DNA from: Acidovorax_G lacteus
Lineage (GTDB): Bacteria; Pseudomonadota; Gammaproteobacteria; Burkholderiales; Burkholderiaceae_C
Direction of reading: 5' to 3'
Assembly: GCF_039540375.1 (NCBI RefSeq)
Contig: NZ_BAABEX010000024.1
Coordinates: 111,453-175,452 of the forward strand
Length of the DNA stretch: 64,000 nucleotides
In this document: positions 9,751 to 18,659 of the stretch, piece after piece
Layout of the letters: the number at the start of each line of letters is the position of its first letter
Numbering within the stretch: position 1 is the stretch's first letter
Made by a program: the position numbers and the translations under genes
The notes under the pieces: generated by a model
Seen by the model: only the letters and a program-made list of their open reading frames with translations
Told to the model about the DNA's origin: nothing
Database searches by the model: none

Positions 9751-10929
9751 ATGCAACGTCGCGCATTCATCCGCCTGGTGGGCGGTGGCACCGTCGCCGC
9801 CGTGGCCCTGCCCCCGCTGGCCGCCTGCAGCAGCAGCCCGCATTACCCGGCGGCCGCCATTGAAGCCTGGCAGGGCCCGGCCAAAGACCTGGAGCCACGC
9901 CGTCGCGCGGTGGCCTATGCGATCACCGCGCCCAACGCCCACAACCGCCAGCCCTGGCGCGTGGACCTGCGCACGCCAGGCCAGATCGTGCTGCACGTGG
10001 ACCGCGAGCGCCTGCTGCCCCACACCGACCCGCTGGGCCGTCAGATCCTGCTGAGCCAGGGCACCTTTCTTGAAGTGCTGGTGATGGCGCTGGCCGAGCA
10101 GGGCCTGGCCGGCCGGGTGGAACTGTGGCCCCAGGGCCCGCAGCCGGCCGCGCTGGCCGACTGGGACGACCGACCGGTGGCGCGCATCACCGTGGTCCCG
10201 GGCGGAACGCCAGACCCGCTGTTTGCCCAGGTGCTGCGCCGTCGCACACCCAAGTCGGCCTACGACATGCAGCGCCCGGTGGATGCGGCCTTGCTGCCAC
10301 CGCTGATCGCCAGCGTGGCCCCGGTGGCGGGCATGGCCGCCGGGGCTACGGTAGATGCCTCGCGATTGCCTGCCCTGCGCACGCTGTGCATGGACGCGGC
10401 GCGGGTGGAGGTGCGCACGCCCCGCACCTTTCTGGAAAGTCTGCACCTGCTGCGCATCGGGCCCGACGAAATCCTGCAGCACCGCGACGGCATCTCGATC
10501 AACACGCCCATGCTGCGCGCGCTGAACACGCTGGGCCTGGTGGACCGCCAGAACATGCCCGCTGAAGGCAGCACCGCAGACCGCAGTGCCCTGCAGCGTT
10601 TTGAGGACCACAGCCGCACGGCCATGGGCTTTGTGTGGATCCACGGCCCCAACACGCGGGCCGACCAGGTGCGCGCCGGCCAGGCCTACCTGCGCCTGCA
10701 ACTGCAGGCCACGGCCCAGGGCCTGGCCGTGCACCCCATGAGCCAGGCGCTGCAGGAGTTTGCCGAGATGGCCCCGCATTTCGAGGCCGCGCACCGCCTG
10801 CTGCTGGGCACGGGCGCGCCGCGCAGTGCTGCCGACCCCACGCTGCAGATGTTCTGCCGCATCGGCTACCCGGCCGAGGCCGCCCCGGCCACACCGCGCC
10901 GGCCCGTGGCCGCTCTGTTGCAGGCCTGA
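9751..10929 (+). CDS. Nitroreductase-like (Acg-type) oxidoreductase with Tat-like leader
   Basis: The 392-residue protein starts with a twin-arginine-like leader (QRRAFIRLVGGGTVAAVALPPLAAC). The cysteine could be a lipobox, so export or membrane anchoring is likely. The body has the nitroreductase-type NAHNRQPWRV motif at about 68-77 and a second half (RTAMGFVWIHG, HPMSQALQEFAEM) typical of the duplicated Acg-like flavin-binding family. ATG 9751 has a good ribosome binding site (AAGGAG) 7-8 bases upstream. It is divergent from the LysR gene at 8545-9519, its probable regulator. The substrate cannot be told from sequence. Confidence 0.82.
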   Translation: MQRRAFIRLVGGGTVAAVALPPLAACSSSPHYPAAAIEAWQGPAKDLEPRRRAVAYAITAPNAHNRQPWRVDLRTPGQIVLHVDRERLLPHTDPLGRQILLSQGTFLEVLVMALAEQGLAGRVELWPQGPQPAALADWDDRPVARITVVPGGTPDPLFAQVLRRRTPKSAYDMQRPVDAALLPPLIASVAPVAGMAAGATVDASRLPALRTLCMDAARVEVRTPRTFLESLHLLRIGPDEILQHRDGISINTPMLRALNTLGLVDRQNMPAEGSTADRSALQRFEDHSRTAMGFVWIHGPNTRADQVRAGQAYLRLQLQATAQGLAVHPMSQALQEFAEMAPHFEAAHRLLLGTGAPRSAADPTLQMFCRIGYPAEAAPATPRRPVAALLQA

Positions 10930-10950
10930 GGCGCCCACGGGCGGGCCGGC

Positions 10951-11934
10951 TCAGCCCGCCGCGCCGAAGTGGTCAAACGAGCGCCAGCGGTGCGGCACCG
11001 TCTGGCCCGCGGCATCGACCAGCCGCAGCCCGGGCACCGCTTCGATGTGGCCGATGCGCGCCACGGGCGTGCCCACGGCTGCGGCCACGGCCTGCACTGC
11101 CTGGCGCTCGGCCGCCGGGGCGGTGAACAGCAGCTCGTAATCGTCGCCCCCGGCCAGCGCTGCACGCTGCCAGACTTCGGCATCAAAATGGCTGCTCGTG
11201 CTTTTTAAATAAGCACGAGCAGCTATCAATTCAATAGCACGCTCTATCTCCACCACCGCACCGACGCCCGAGCGGTCGAGCACGTGCGCCAGGTCACCCA
11301 GCAGGCCGTCGCTGACATCAATGGCGCTGGTGGCCAGCCCGCGAAGTGCCTGGCCCAGCGCCACGCGCGGCGTGGGGCGCTCCAGGCGCTGGCGCGCGGC
11401 CTGCAGCACCTCGGCGGGCAGCGTGAGGTGGCCTTGCAGCGCTTCAAGGGCCAGGCGTGCATCGCCCAGCGTGCCGCTCACGTACACATCGTCGCCCGGC
11501 CGCGCGCCGCTGCGCAGCAGCGCCTGCCCCGCGGGCACCTCACCAAACACGGTGATGCACAGGTTCAGCGGCCCGCGCGTGGTATCGCCGCCCACCAGCT
11601 CGCAGCTGTGCGCGTCGGCCAGCGCGAACAGGCCGCGTGCCAATGCAGCGAGCCAGGCATCGTCGGCCTCGGGCAGCGCGAGCGCGAGCGTAAAGGCCAA
11701 CGGCCGCGCGCCGCAGGCGGCCAGGTCCGACAGGTTCACGGCCAACGCCTTGTGGCCCAGCGCCTCCGGGTCCACGTCGGCAAAAAAATGGCGGCCCTGC
11801 ACCAGCATGTCGCTCGACACCGCAAGCTGCATGCCTGGTGTGGGCGCGAGCAGCGCACAGTCGTCGCCCACCCCCAGTACGGCGCGACGCACCGGACGTG
11901 TGAAGTGGCGCGCAATCAGATCGAATTCACCCAT
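10951..11934 (-). CDS. thiL: Thiamine-monophosphate kinase
   Basis: The enzyme phosphorylates thiamine monophosphate to thiamine pyrophosphate with ATP. The 327-residue protein shows the family motifs GVGDDCALL (near 21-29), GDTTRGPLNL, VSGTLGDA, IDVSDGLLGDL and GGDDYELLF. The ATG at 11932-11934 (MGEFDLIARHF) has an AGGAA ribosome binding site. The alternative ATG at 11961 overlaps the stop of the upstream LysR gene but adds residues outside the family norm. A palindromic repeat (11191-11239) sits inside the frame in a loop before GGDDYELL and is translated as roughly IAARAYLKSTSSHFDA; the frame stays open. The usual partner pgpA is separated from it by a 10-kb block. Confidence 0.93.
   Translation of the reverse strand: MGEFDLIARHFTRPVRRAVLGVGDDCALLAPTPGMQLAVSSDMLVQGRHFFADVDPEALGHKALAVNLSDLAACGARPLAFTLALALPEADDAWLAALARGLFALADAHSCELVGGDTTRGPLNLCITVFGEVPAGQALLRSGARPGDDVYVSGTLGDARLALEALQGHLTLPAEVLQAARQRLERPTPRVALGQALRGLATSAIDVSDGLLGDLAHVLDRSGVGAVVEIERAIELIAARAYLKSTSSHFDAEVWQRAALAGGDDYELLFTAPAAERQAVQAVAAAVGTPVARIGHIEAVPGLRLVDAAGQTVPHRWRSFDHFGAAG
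11191..11239. repeat. Palindromic Comamonadaceae-type repeat, copy 1 (inside thiL)
   Basis: A 13-bp perfect inverted repeat GCTGCTCGTGCTT / AAGCACGAGCAGC (11191-11203 and 11211-11223, 7-base loop) is followed by a second module, TATCAATTCAATAGCA (11224-11239), itself an imperfect palindrome. It is the best-preserved copy in the window and lies within the thiL coding frame. Confidence 0.85.
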
Positions 11935-11957
11935 GGTTCCTGTTTCTCTCCTGACGC

Positions 11958-12872
11958 TCATGCGGGCGGGCAGCGGTCAGCGTGGGCAAACCACGCCGCC
12001 CAGTGGTCAATGCACACCTGCACCTTGGGCAAGCGGTGGCGGCGGCTCAGCGTGACGGCATGGATGGGCGTGGGCTGCGGGTCCACACAATCGGCCAGCA
12101 CCGGCACCAGCAGGCCCTGGCGCACGAGCGGACCGGCCACCAGGGTGGCCAGGCGCGCAATGCCCAGTCCTTGCAACGCCATGCGCGCCGTGGTGGCCGT
12201 GCTGCCTGAACGCCAGTGCCCCTCGGCCGGCCACACGCGTGGCTGGCCTTCGACCATGAACGGCCACTGGTTGAGAAAGGCCACGCTGCTGTTGGCGATC
12301 AGGCGGTGCTCGTGCAGATCGTCGGGCCGGGCGGGCACGCCGTGGGCCTGCAGATAGGCGGGCGCGGCATACAACGCGCGCGCCAGCATGCCCAGTGGGC
12401 GCGCCACCACGGTGTCGGTCAGCGGCGGCCCCGTGCGAATGGCGATGTCGATACCGTCGCGCACCATGTCGGCCATGCGGTCGTCCACCAGCAGTTCCAC
12501 GCGCAACTGCGGGTAGCGGGGATACAGCTCCGCCAGGCTGGGGATCAGCAGGTGCTCGGCCAGCACCGAGCTGCACGCCACGCGCACCCAGCCCCTGGGC
12601 TGGCGGCTCTGGCTCGCAAACTCGCCTTCCAGCTCGTCCAGGGTGCCCGCGATGCGGCGGCAATAGTCCTCAAACGTCTGCCCCTCTGCAGTGAGCGTGA
12701 GCCCCTGGGTGCTGCGGTGCACCAGCCGGGCCCCGCAGGCCTGCTCAATGCGCGCCACGGTGCGCGACACCTGGCTGACGGGCACATTGCGCTCGCGCGC
12801 CACCGCCGACAGCGAGCCCAGGTCGGCCACGCGGACGAACAGGTGCAGGTCTTCGAGGCGGAGGTCGCGCAT
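11958..12872 (-). CDS. LysR-family transcriptional regulator
   Basis: The 304-residue protein has an N-terminal helix-turn-helix (LSAVARERNVPVSQVSRTVARIE, about residues 20-42) and a substrate-binding domain. It resembles the CrgA/DsdC-like LysR subgroup (short linker, PLGMLARALYAAPAYL). The start is taken at ATG 12870-12872 (MRDLRLEDLHLF), the canonical LysR N-terminus; the frame stays open far upstream, but that extension is antisense to ybdK. Its stop overlaps an upstream in-frame ATG of thiL. It is divergent from the small gene at 13017. Target unknown. Confidence 0.88.
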   Translation of the reverse strand: MRDLRLEDLHLFVRVADLGSLSAVARERNVPVSQVSRTVARIEQACGARLVHRSTQGLTLTAEGQTFEDYCRRIAGTLDELEGEFASQSRQPRGWVRVACSSVLAEHLLIPSLAELYPRYPQLRVELLVDDRMADMVRDGIDIAIRTGPPLTDTVVARPLGMLARALYAAPAYLQAHGVPARPDDLHEHRLIANSSVAFLNQWPFMVEGQPRVWPAEGHWRSGSTATTARMALQGLGIARLATLVAGPLVRQGLLVPVLADCVDPQPTPIHAVTLSRRHRLPKVQVCIDHWAAWFAHADRCPPA

Positions 12873-13016
12873 GCGCCGATGGTAATCGGCACCTGCAACA
12901 GCCCCCGCGCTGCGCAGGCCTTGCAGCGCGCGCAAAACGCTGTTGCAGCGCCTGCGGTTTCGCCGCGTGCAGCCTGTTTTTACAGTGGCCTCATCGTTCA
13001 CCCCCTGGAGCCCACC

Positions 13017-13226
13017 ATGACCCCCCGCCCCGCTTTGATGGCCGACCACGCCGCCCTGCACCGCGCCGCCGAGCGCCATGCCCAGACGCTGCGTCGCCAG
13101 GCGCTGCACGCAGCCTGGGACGCCGCAGGCACCGCGCTGCGGGCCGGTGTGCGCTGGCTGCAGCAGACCGCCACCCGCCTGCGCCGCCCGCACGCCGCCG
13201 CGTCTGTGTGCCACGCCCGGAGCTGA
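13017..13226 (+). CDS. Small basic hypothetical protein
   Basis: The predicted 69-residue protein is Ala/Arg/His-rich with a possible amphipathic helix (AERHAQTLRRQALHAAWDAAG) and no recognisable domain. The ATG at 13017 has a plausible ribosome binding site (CTGGAG) 6 bases upstream, and the stop lies 3 bases before the start of the tautomerase-like gene, suggesting a two-gene unit divergent from the LysR gene. I do not recognise the family. Confidence 0.55.
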   Translation: MTPRPALMADHAALHRAAERHAQTLRRQALHAAWDAAGTALRAGVRWLQQTATRLRRPHAAASVCHARS

Positions 13227-13229
13227 GCC

Positions 13230-13655
13230 ATGCCCACCCTGCTCCTCCACATCGCCCCGTTGCACAACCCCGAGCGCTACCGACTGCTGGCCGATGCGCT
13301 GACCACCCTCACCGTACAATGCCTGCGCAAGCGCCGAGAGGTGACGGCGGTGGTCATCAACGACCTGCCGCAGGCGCGCTGGCATATCGGGGGCGTACCC
13401 GCCGAGCGGCCCACAGCGCTGCTGGAGATCAGCATCACCGCCGGCACCAACAGCGACGCCGAGAAGGCGGCATTCATTGCCGCGGTGTACGCAGAGCTGC
13501 AGCGCCAACTGGGCGGCAGTGCAGGGCTGGCCCCGGCCAGCTATGTGATCGTGCGCGAGCTGCCCGCCACCGACTGGGGATACGACGGGCGCACGCAGCG
13601 CGAGCGGCACCGGGCACACCCGCCTGCCCCGCAGCCCACACCCCTGCCGGCCTGA
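13230..13655 (+). CDS. 4-oxalocrotonate tautomerase-like protein
   Basis: The 141-residue protein begins MPTLLLHIAPL, so Pro would be N-terminal after Met removal, as in the tautomerase superfamily where Pro1 is the catalytic base. The central ALLEISITAGTNSDAEKAAFIAAVY matches the strand-helix pattern of the family. It is about twice the length of a classic 4-oxalocrotonate tautomerase subunit and has a Pro-rich tail. The ribosome binding site is GGAG, 8 bases upstream. The substrate is unknown. Confidence 0.75.
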   Translation: MPTLLLHIAPLHNPERYRLLADALTTLTVQCLRKRREVTAVVINDLPQARWHIGGVPAERPTALLEISITAGTNSDAEKAAFIAAVYAELQRQLGGSAGLAPASYVIVRELPATDWGYDGRTQRERHRAHPPAPQPTPLPA

Positions 13656-13680
13656 AACCGGGCATGGCAGACCTGGCGCT

Positions 13681-14805
13681 TCAGGCGGGTGCGCCGCGAA
13701 AGCGATGCGCCGCCTGGCGGCTGACTTCGGCCAGCAACTGCTCGTGCCGCTGGCGCTCGCGCAGCCAGCGCGCGTCGTTGTGGCCCCGCTCGGCCTCGGT
13801 GCGCAGCATGTGCAGCGCGTTGTGCGCGCCCTGTGCGGCCGCGTGTGCGGCCACCTGGTCCATGGTCTTGAGAATGTGCTCGCGCAGCGGCATGTGGCTG
13901 CCGGTGGCCGGGTCCACATACACAGCGTCCAGCCCGAAGCGGCAGGCCTGGAAGCGGTTGTAGGTGTAGACGAGGTAGTCGTCTTCCGCCGGTGCAAACG
14001 GCTGGTCGGCCAGAAACCACGCGCCCAGCGACTGCACATAGCCCGCCAGCGCAGCCGCGCGCTCGATGGTCAGCGGCGTATCGAAGACGCGGATCTCGAT
14101 CGTGCCGTACTCGGGCTTGGGCCGGATGTCCCAGTAGAAGTCCTTCATGCTCTTGACCACGCCGGTGCGGGTCATCTTGTCGAAGTACTGGCCGAAGTCG
14201 TCCCAGGTGAGCACAAAGGGCGCGCGCCCCGAAAGCGGGAACGCAAACACCGAATTGAGCCGCGCCGAATCAAAGGCCGTGTCCTGTCCCTGCACGTAGG
14301 GGCTGGACGCCGACAGCGCAATGAAGTGCGGGATATAGCGGCTCATGCGGTGCAGCATCAGGAGCGCGGCATTCGCATCCGGGCAGCCGATGTGCACATG
14401 CTGGCCGAAGATGGTGAACTGCTTGGAGAGGTAGCCGTACAGCTCGGACAGCTCGCGAAAACGCGGCTTGTCGTAGATGCGCCGCTCGTGCCACTGCTGG
14501 AAGGGGTGCGTGCCGCCGCCCGCCACGGCAATGTTGAGCTTGTCGGCGCTTTTGACCAGTGCATCGCGGATGGGCGTGAGCTGGCCCAGCACCTCGCTGG
14601 CCGAGCGGCACACCGCCGTCGAAATCTCGATCATGCTGTTGGTCATCTCGGGCACCACGCTGCCGGGCAGCGGCGTCTTGCGCATCAGGCGCAGCATGTC
14701 TTCGGCGTAGGGCGCGAGGTCGTAGTCGTGCGTGTTCAGGAGCTGCAGCTCCAGCTCCACACCCAGGGTCAGCGGTTCGGAATGGCGAAACGGTTCAAGG
14801 CTCAC
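13681..14805 (-). CDS. YbdK-type carboxylate-amine ligase (glutamate-cysteine ligase family 2)
   Basis: The 374-residue protein is a member of the GCS2/YbdK family, ATP-dependent ligases with weak glutamate-cysteine ligase activity. Visible motifs are LGVELELQLL (metal/ATP-binding Glu), GGGTHPFQQW, FGQHVHIGC and RPKPEYGTIEIRVFDTP. A GTG at 14803-14805 (VSLEPFRHSEPLTLG) was chosen because AAGGAG stands 6 bases upstream; the longer ATG version adds 29 unconserved residues. The start overlaps the end of the upstream antiporter gene by 11 bp, implying co-translation with it. The physiological substrate is uncertain. Confidence 0.9.
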   Translation of the reverse strand: MSLEPFRHSEPLTLGVELELQLLNTHDYDLAPYAEDMLRLMRKTPLPGSVVPEMTNSMIEISTAVCRSASEVLGQLTPIRDALVKSADKLNIAVAGGGTHPFQQWHERRIYDKPRFRELSELYGYLSKQFTIFGQHVHIGCPDANAALLMLHRMSRYIPHFIALSASSPYVQGQDTAFDSARLNSVFAFPLSGRAPFVLTWDDFGQYFDKMTRTGVVKSMKDFYWDIRPKPEYGTIEIRVFDTPLTIERAAALAGYVQSLGAWFLADQPFAPAEDDYLVYTYNRFQACRFGLDAVYVDPATGSHMPLREHILKTMDQVAAHAAAQGAHNALHMLRTEAERGHNDARWLRERQRHEQLLAEVSRQAAHRFRGAPA

Positions 14806-16048
14806 GCGACTCTCCTTGCGAACGGGCGAGCGGCGCCCAGGGCTTGGAACTCTCTCCGGCGCGGTAGATGGCGGCGGTGGCCACCACGGCACCCAGCACC
14901 TCCATCAGCAGGATGGCGGGCAGCGCCACTGCGGCAATCTGCGGCCCCGTGGCCGGCGAGGCCAGCACCAGCTGGGATGCGATCAGCAGCGCAATCGAGG
15001 ACATGGGCGTCATGGCCGCCCCCACCCACAGCGCCTGCTGCCAGCTCGCACCGCTGCCCACATTGCCCAGCGCCACACCCAGCACCTTGGCCAGCAACCG
15101 CACACCGATGAGTGCCAGCACCAGACCGGCCACCGGGCCGCTCCAGTCGGCCTGTGCGGCCACCGTCGAGACCAGCACGAACATCAGCATGGTGAGCAGG
15201 CCCGAGGCGGTGCCCAGCTGGCGCGGCCAGCCCCAAGGGCGCGGGTGCACCTGCTTGAGCAGCATGCCTGCCAGCAGCGCCGCCAGCGGGGCCGATCCGC
15301 CCATGTGCGCCGCCACCGCAGTGGCCGCGGCCACCAGCGCCAGCAGCAGCATGGAGGTGCTCTCGCTCGTGGGGCTCATGACCCGCAGCGCCAGCCGCAG
15401 CACCAGCGCCAGCAGGCCGGCGACCAGCATGGACACCCCGAGCACCACCACCACGGGCGAGATGGCATCGGCCAGTGTCACGCTCTGGCGGTTGATGAGT
15501 TCGGCCTGCGCGCTGCCCAGCGTGAGCGCATACAGCGTGGAGAGCGTGGCCAAGACCACCGCCCGGTCGGTCACAGGCCCGGCGGCCCGCGTGTCGGCGA
15601 CCACCCGCGTCAGCACCGCAGGCGAGGCCGCCAGGGCCACCAGCGCCAGCGGGCCAGCCACCTGGGTGGGCTGGTTCAGCCAGACCAGTGCGTAATACAC
15701 CGCAAAGTAGGCCAGCGCCGATTCGGCCACGCTTTGCACCAGCACCATGGGGTTGTGGCGGAACCAGCGCAGCGGAATGCGCCCGCCGCACTCAAAGAGC
15801 ACGAGTGCAATGCCCAGCTCCAGCAGAAACAATCCAATGCCCTGCAACGGCCAGCCCACGCCGCTGAAACCGGCCAGGCCTGCCACCGTGCCCACCAGTG
15901 AATAACCCACCACCTTGGGCAGGCCCGTGTAGCGCTGGCCCAGATAGCCCACCACGGCGGCCACGGCCAACAGCAGCGACCACTGCACCGTGGGCAGGCC
16001 CGCCGAAGGGCGCAGCCACTGGGCCCAGAAGCTCAGGAGTTCGTTCAT
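14795..16048 (-). CDS. Monovalent cation:proton antiporter (CPA2-like)
   Basis: This 417-residue polytopic inner-membrane protein has about 11-12 hydrophobic segments. LGIALVLFECGGRIPLRWF, VALAASPAVLTRVVADTRAAGPVTDRAVV and AHMGGSAPLAALLAGMLL match the Na+/H+ exchanger domain of the CPA2 family. It lacks the cytosolic TrkA-N/RCK domain found in KefB/KefC. The ATG at 16046-16048 (MNELLSFWAQW) was chosen over one 39 bases upstream. It is followed immediately by ybdK with an overlapping start. Transported ion (K+ or Na+) is not determinable. Confidence 0.83.
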   Translation of the reverse strand: MNELLSFWAQWLRPSAGLPTVQWSLLLAVAAVVGYLGQRYTGLPKVVGYSLVGTVAGLAGFSGVGWPLQGIGLFLLELGIALVLFECGGRIPLRWFRHNPMVLVQSVAESALAYFAVYYALVWLNQPTQVAGPLALVALAASPAVLTRVVADTRAAGPVTDRAVVLATLSTLYALTLGSAQAELINRQSVTLADAISPVVVVLGVSMLVAGLLALVLRLALRVMSPTSESTSMLLLALVAAATAVAAHMGGSAPLAALLAGMLLKQVHPRPWGWPRQLGTASGLLTMLMFVLVSTVAAQADWSGPVAGLVLALIGVRLLAKVLGVALGNVGSGASWQQALWVGAAMTPMSSIALLIASQLVLASPATGPQIAAVALPAILLMEVLGAVVATAAIYRAGESSKPWAPLARSQGESREP

Positions 16049-16113
16049 GTGCGTCCGCAAGAAAGGCGCTCGCGCAACGGCGTGCACCAGGTCGAAAAAC
16101 TGCGGCGGGCCAG

Positions 16114-16140
16114 AAAAACGCCCGGCCTCCGCGTCGGGCC
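16114..16140 (-). terminator. Rho-independent terminator after the recombinase-family gene
   Basis: Read on the minus strand, GCCCG...CGGGC form a stem around a GC-rich loop, followed by a run of five T (the AAAAA at 16114-16118 on the plus strand). It lies just downstream of the stop at 16241 and before the antiporter gene. Confidence 0.6.
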
Positions 16141-16240
16141 GTTGACTCTATCGCCCGCGCGAACAACCCGCTGTAGGACAAGGACGCAAAAGGGCGCGAA
16201 CTGGGCCGGCGCGCTGCCAGCCCCCAAGCGCAGGCAGAGG

Positions 16241-18226
16241 TCAGCCGCGCTCGCGCGCGGGCCAGAAGAAGCTCAGCGGTGCTGCACGCCAACGCGCCAC
16301 CAGGGCCGCGTTGATGCGGCTGCGTTCCACGCCGCTCACGTTGCGCGCACGCAGGGCAACCTTGAAGGCGAGATAAAAGCTCACGCCCACATTGAGCGCC
16401 CCAAGGAATGGAATGCTCGCCACCGCCCACCAGAACGCGGGCTCGTGCAGCACCGACACCCCCAGCGAGGCGGCGGCAGCGCCGATCTGCCCGGTGGACA
16501 GTGTCACGTGGCGCACATCAAGCCCCAGGCCAAAGAACCCTGCGATGGCCGGCACCAAGCCCAGCATGAAGCCCAGCGAAATGTTGGCCGCAAAGCCCGA
16601 GATGTTCTCGCGCAGAAAACGGGCCCAGCGGTCGGCACGCTCAGCCCCGAGCCAACCCGTGGCGCGGGGGTGGTAGCGCAGGGCGGAATCCACCCGGCGC
16701 AGCACGAACCAGTTTTCCGTCCAGCCCGCGATGATGCTGGAGGCAAACAGCAGCACACCCGTGAAGGCCGCAAACAGCAGCGAGGGGCCCAGCAGGTGCA
16801 GGCTCTCGAACACATGCTCCGCCTTGTGCGCGTCGAGCGCTGGCGCGCCCGTGCCCCAGGCCATCAGCAGGCAGATGCCCACCACGGCCGGGAACACCAC
16901 CAGCACGTTGCCCAGCACGGCCGCGACCTGCGAGCGCACCAGGTGCGTGACCTCGTCCACAAACGATTCGACCTCAGCGCCAGAACCCAGGTCCTTGAGC
17001 TTGGCTGCCATGGCCGGAGCCGTCATGGCCGGCTGTTTGGTGGCCACGGTGAAATGCAGCAGCTGGATGAGCACGAAGCTCACCGCGTAGTTCACGCCCG
17101 CCCAGAAACCGCCCCAGAACGCCGACAGCGCCAGCGCATACAGGGCGAACTTGACCATGGTGGTGAAAGCCATCACCGCGCCGCCACCGGCCGCATTGCG
17201 CAGCATGGCCCGGTATTCGGCGCGGTTGCGGGTGATGTAGTGCTCGCCGGTTTCAGCGCTGCGCTCGGCCACCTTGGCCGCCAGCAGCGACGAGTTGGAC
17301 GCGAGCAGCGCACGCACGCTGCGCCGCTCCTGCCCGACCAGTACCAGCTGCGCAAAAAAACGCGCCGCGGCCACCGCCGGGCGGGGCGCGAGCAGGCCGT
17401 CTAGCAGGTCGCGGATGCGCAGGATGCGCTCGCGCAGCTGGCGCAGGCGGAACACGAGATCCACCGAGATGCCGTTGTCCTCGAAGTGTCCGTACACCGT
17501 GGCCGCCGCCGCGCGGCAGTCTTCGAGCCGGCCGCGCAGCGCGCGTGCGGCATCGGCCACGGCCGCGGGGGCTGCGCCGTCGGCGGGCTGCGCGGCCTGC
17601 ACGGCTTCGCGCAGCGCCTCCACATCGCGGATCAGCCCGTGAAAGGGCTGCGATTCGCGCGCGGCTTCGGTCATGCGCAGGCGCAGTTCGGGCGCAAAGC
17701 CGGTGGACAGGATCTGCCCGGCGCAATAGACCATGGCGTCGAGCAGCGCCGCCTGCCAACGCTGGGCCGCCAGCGCGCCATCCGGCTCCAGCATTTGCAC
17801 CAGGCGCTGCAGCGCGGCTTCGTCGAGCGCGGCCAGCCAGCGCGCGTCCTGCACGGTGGGCAGGCTCAGCATGAACAGCTCGGACGCGTCCAGCGTTTCA
17901 GGGCTGCCGGGCAGCAGCTTCATGCGCAGCCGGTCGGCCATTTCCGTGACCAGCGAGGCGCGTGGCGAAAAGCCGAAGTCGGCCAGCAAGGTGGTGGCGT
18001 CCACCTGGTCGATCAGCACGGCCCACCAGGCGCGCAGGCGCTCCTGCAGCTCAGGCCGCGCCTGCAGGGCGTCAAGCAGCAGGCCAAAACGCCCCACCGC
18101 ACCGTCGGTCGTGCCGTCACCGCGCACCCAGGCCAGCAGGTTCACCAGCCACACATGGCGCTCGGCCAGGCCGGCCTGCGGGTCGAGCTGCGCCAGCAGC
18201 GCGGCCAGATCAGGCCCGCGGCTCAA
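16241..18226 (-). CDS. Membrane 'site-specific recombinase' family protein (Gcr-like)
   Basis: The 661-residue protein belongs to the family named site-specific recombinase after gonococcal Gcr (PF10136), which is common in beta-proteobacteria. The first 350 residues are soluble and Leu/Ala-rich. The C-terminal half carries about six or seven hydrophobic segments (for example FALYALALSAFWGGFWAGV, LGFMLGLVPAIAGFFGLGL) and ends with AFKVALRARNVSG. Nothing resembles a tyrosine or serine recombinase active site, so the family name should not be taken as function. I chose a TTG start at 18224-18226, which overlaps the TGA of apaG; an upstream ATG at 18379 would lie deep inside apaG. The start is moderately sure, the family very likely. 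Confidence 0.8.
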   Translation of the reverse strand: MSRGPDLAALLAQLDPQAGLAERHVWLVNLLAWVRGDGTTDGAVGRFGLLLDALQARPELQERLRAWWAVLIDQVDATTLLADFGFSPRASLVTEMADRLRMKLLPGSPETLDASELFMLSLPTVQDARWLAALDEAALQRLVQMLEPDGALAAQRWQAALLDAMVYCAGQILSTGFAPELRLRMTEAARESQPFHGLIRDVEALREAVQAAQPADGAAPAAVADAARALRGRLEDCRAAAATVYGHFEDNGISVDLVFRLRQLRERILRIRDLLDGLLAPRPAVAAARFFAQLVLVGQERRSVRALLASNSSLLAAKVAERSAETGEHYITRNRAEYRAMLRNAAGGGAVMAFTTMVKFALYALALSAFWGGFWAGVNYAVSFVLIQLLHFTVATKQPAMTAPAMAAKLKDLGSGAEVESFVDEVTHLVRSQVAAVLGNVLVVFPAVVGICLLMAWGTGAPALDAHKAEHVFESLHLLGPSLLFAAFTGVLLFASSIIAGWTENWFVLRRVDSALRYHPRATGWLGAERADRWARFLRENISGFAANISLGFMLGLVPAIAGFFGLGLDVRHVTLSTGQIGAAAASLGVSVLHEPAFWWAVASIPFLGALNVGVSFYLAFKVALRARNVSGVERSRINAALVARWRAAPLSFFWPARERG

Positions 18227-18630
18227 TGCAGCACCCGTCCGGGCAAGGTCTGCCCATGCGGGCCAGGGCCAGTGGCCTCCAGCACGAACAGGGGAACCGT
18301 GGCCGTGAAGGGCGATCCGTCCTCGCCCACGCAGTGGTAATGCCCATGCATGGTGCCGCTGGTCGTACGCAGGCGGCAACCGCTGGTGTACTGGAACGAT
18401 TCACCCGGCTTGAGCAGGGGCTGCTTGCCCACCACGCCCAGGCCCTTGACCTCTTCGAGATGGCCGCGTGCGTCGGTGATCTTCCAGTGCCGCGCGATCA
18501 GCTGGCCCGGGGCGTCGCCCGTGTTGGTGATGGTGATGGTGTAGGCAAAGGCGTACACCCCCTGCGCCGGGTCAGACTCCTCGGGCAGGTACGCGGGCTC
18601 GGCCTCGACGGCGAACTGGTACTTGGGCAT
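18223..18630 (-). CDS. apaG: ApaG domain protein
   Basis: The 135-residue protein is a single ApaG/F-box-associated fibronectin III-like fold. Family motifs include YAFAYTITITNTG, LIARHWKITDARG, VVGKQPLLKPGESFQYTSG and GTMHGHYHC. It binds nucleotide pyrophosphates in some species; a precise role is not established. It is divergent from rpe, the usual order in this family. Its TGA overlaps the TTG start proposed for the downstream membrane protein. Confidence 0.95.
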   Translation of the reverse strand: MPKYQFAVEAEPAYLPEESDPAQGVYAFAYTITITNTGDAPGQLIARHWKITDARGHLEEVKGLGVVGKQPLLKPGESFQYTSGCRLRTTSGTMHGHYHCVGEDGSPFTATVPLFVLEATGPGPHGQTLPGRVLH

Positions 18631-18647
18631 GGGCGAATGGTAACTGC

Positions 18648-18653
18648 GACAAT
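18648..18653 (+). promoter_or_regulatory. Putative -10 element for a leaderless rpe transcript
   Basis: GACAAT lies only 6 bases before the rpe ATG (18660). No Shine-Dalgarno sequence precedes the ATG, so transcription would start at or next to the start codon. No good -35 box is visible. Inferred only. Confidence 0.4.
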
Positions 18654-18659
18654 TCCGCC

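Noticed and set aside
11958..14039. 693-residue frame extending the LysR gene upstream
   Set aside because: Only the last 304 residues are LysR; the extension is antisense to ybdK and the tautomerase-like gene.
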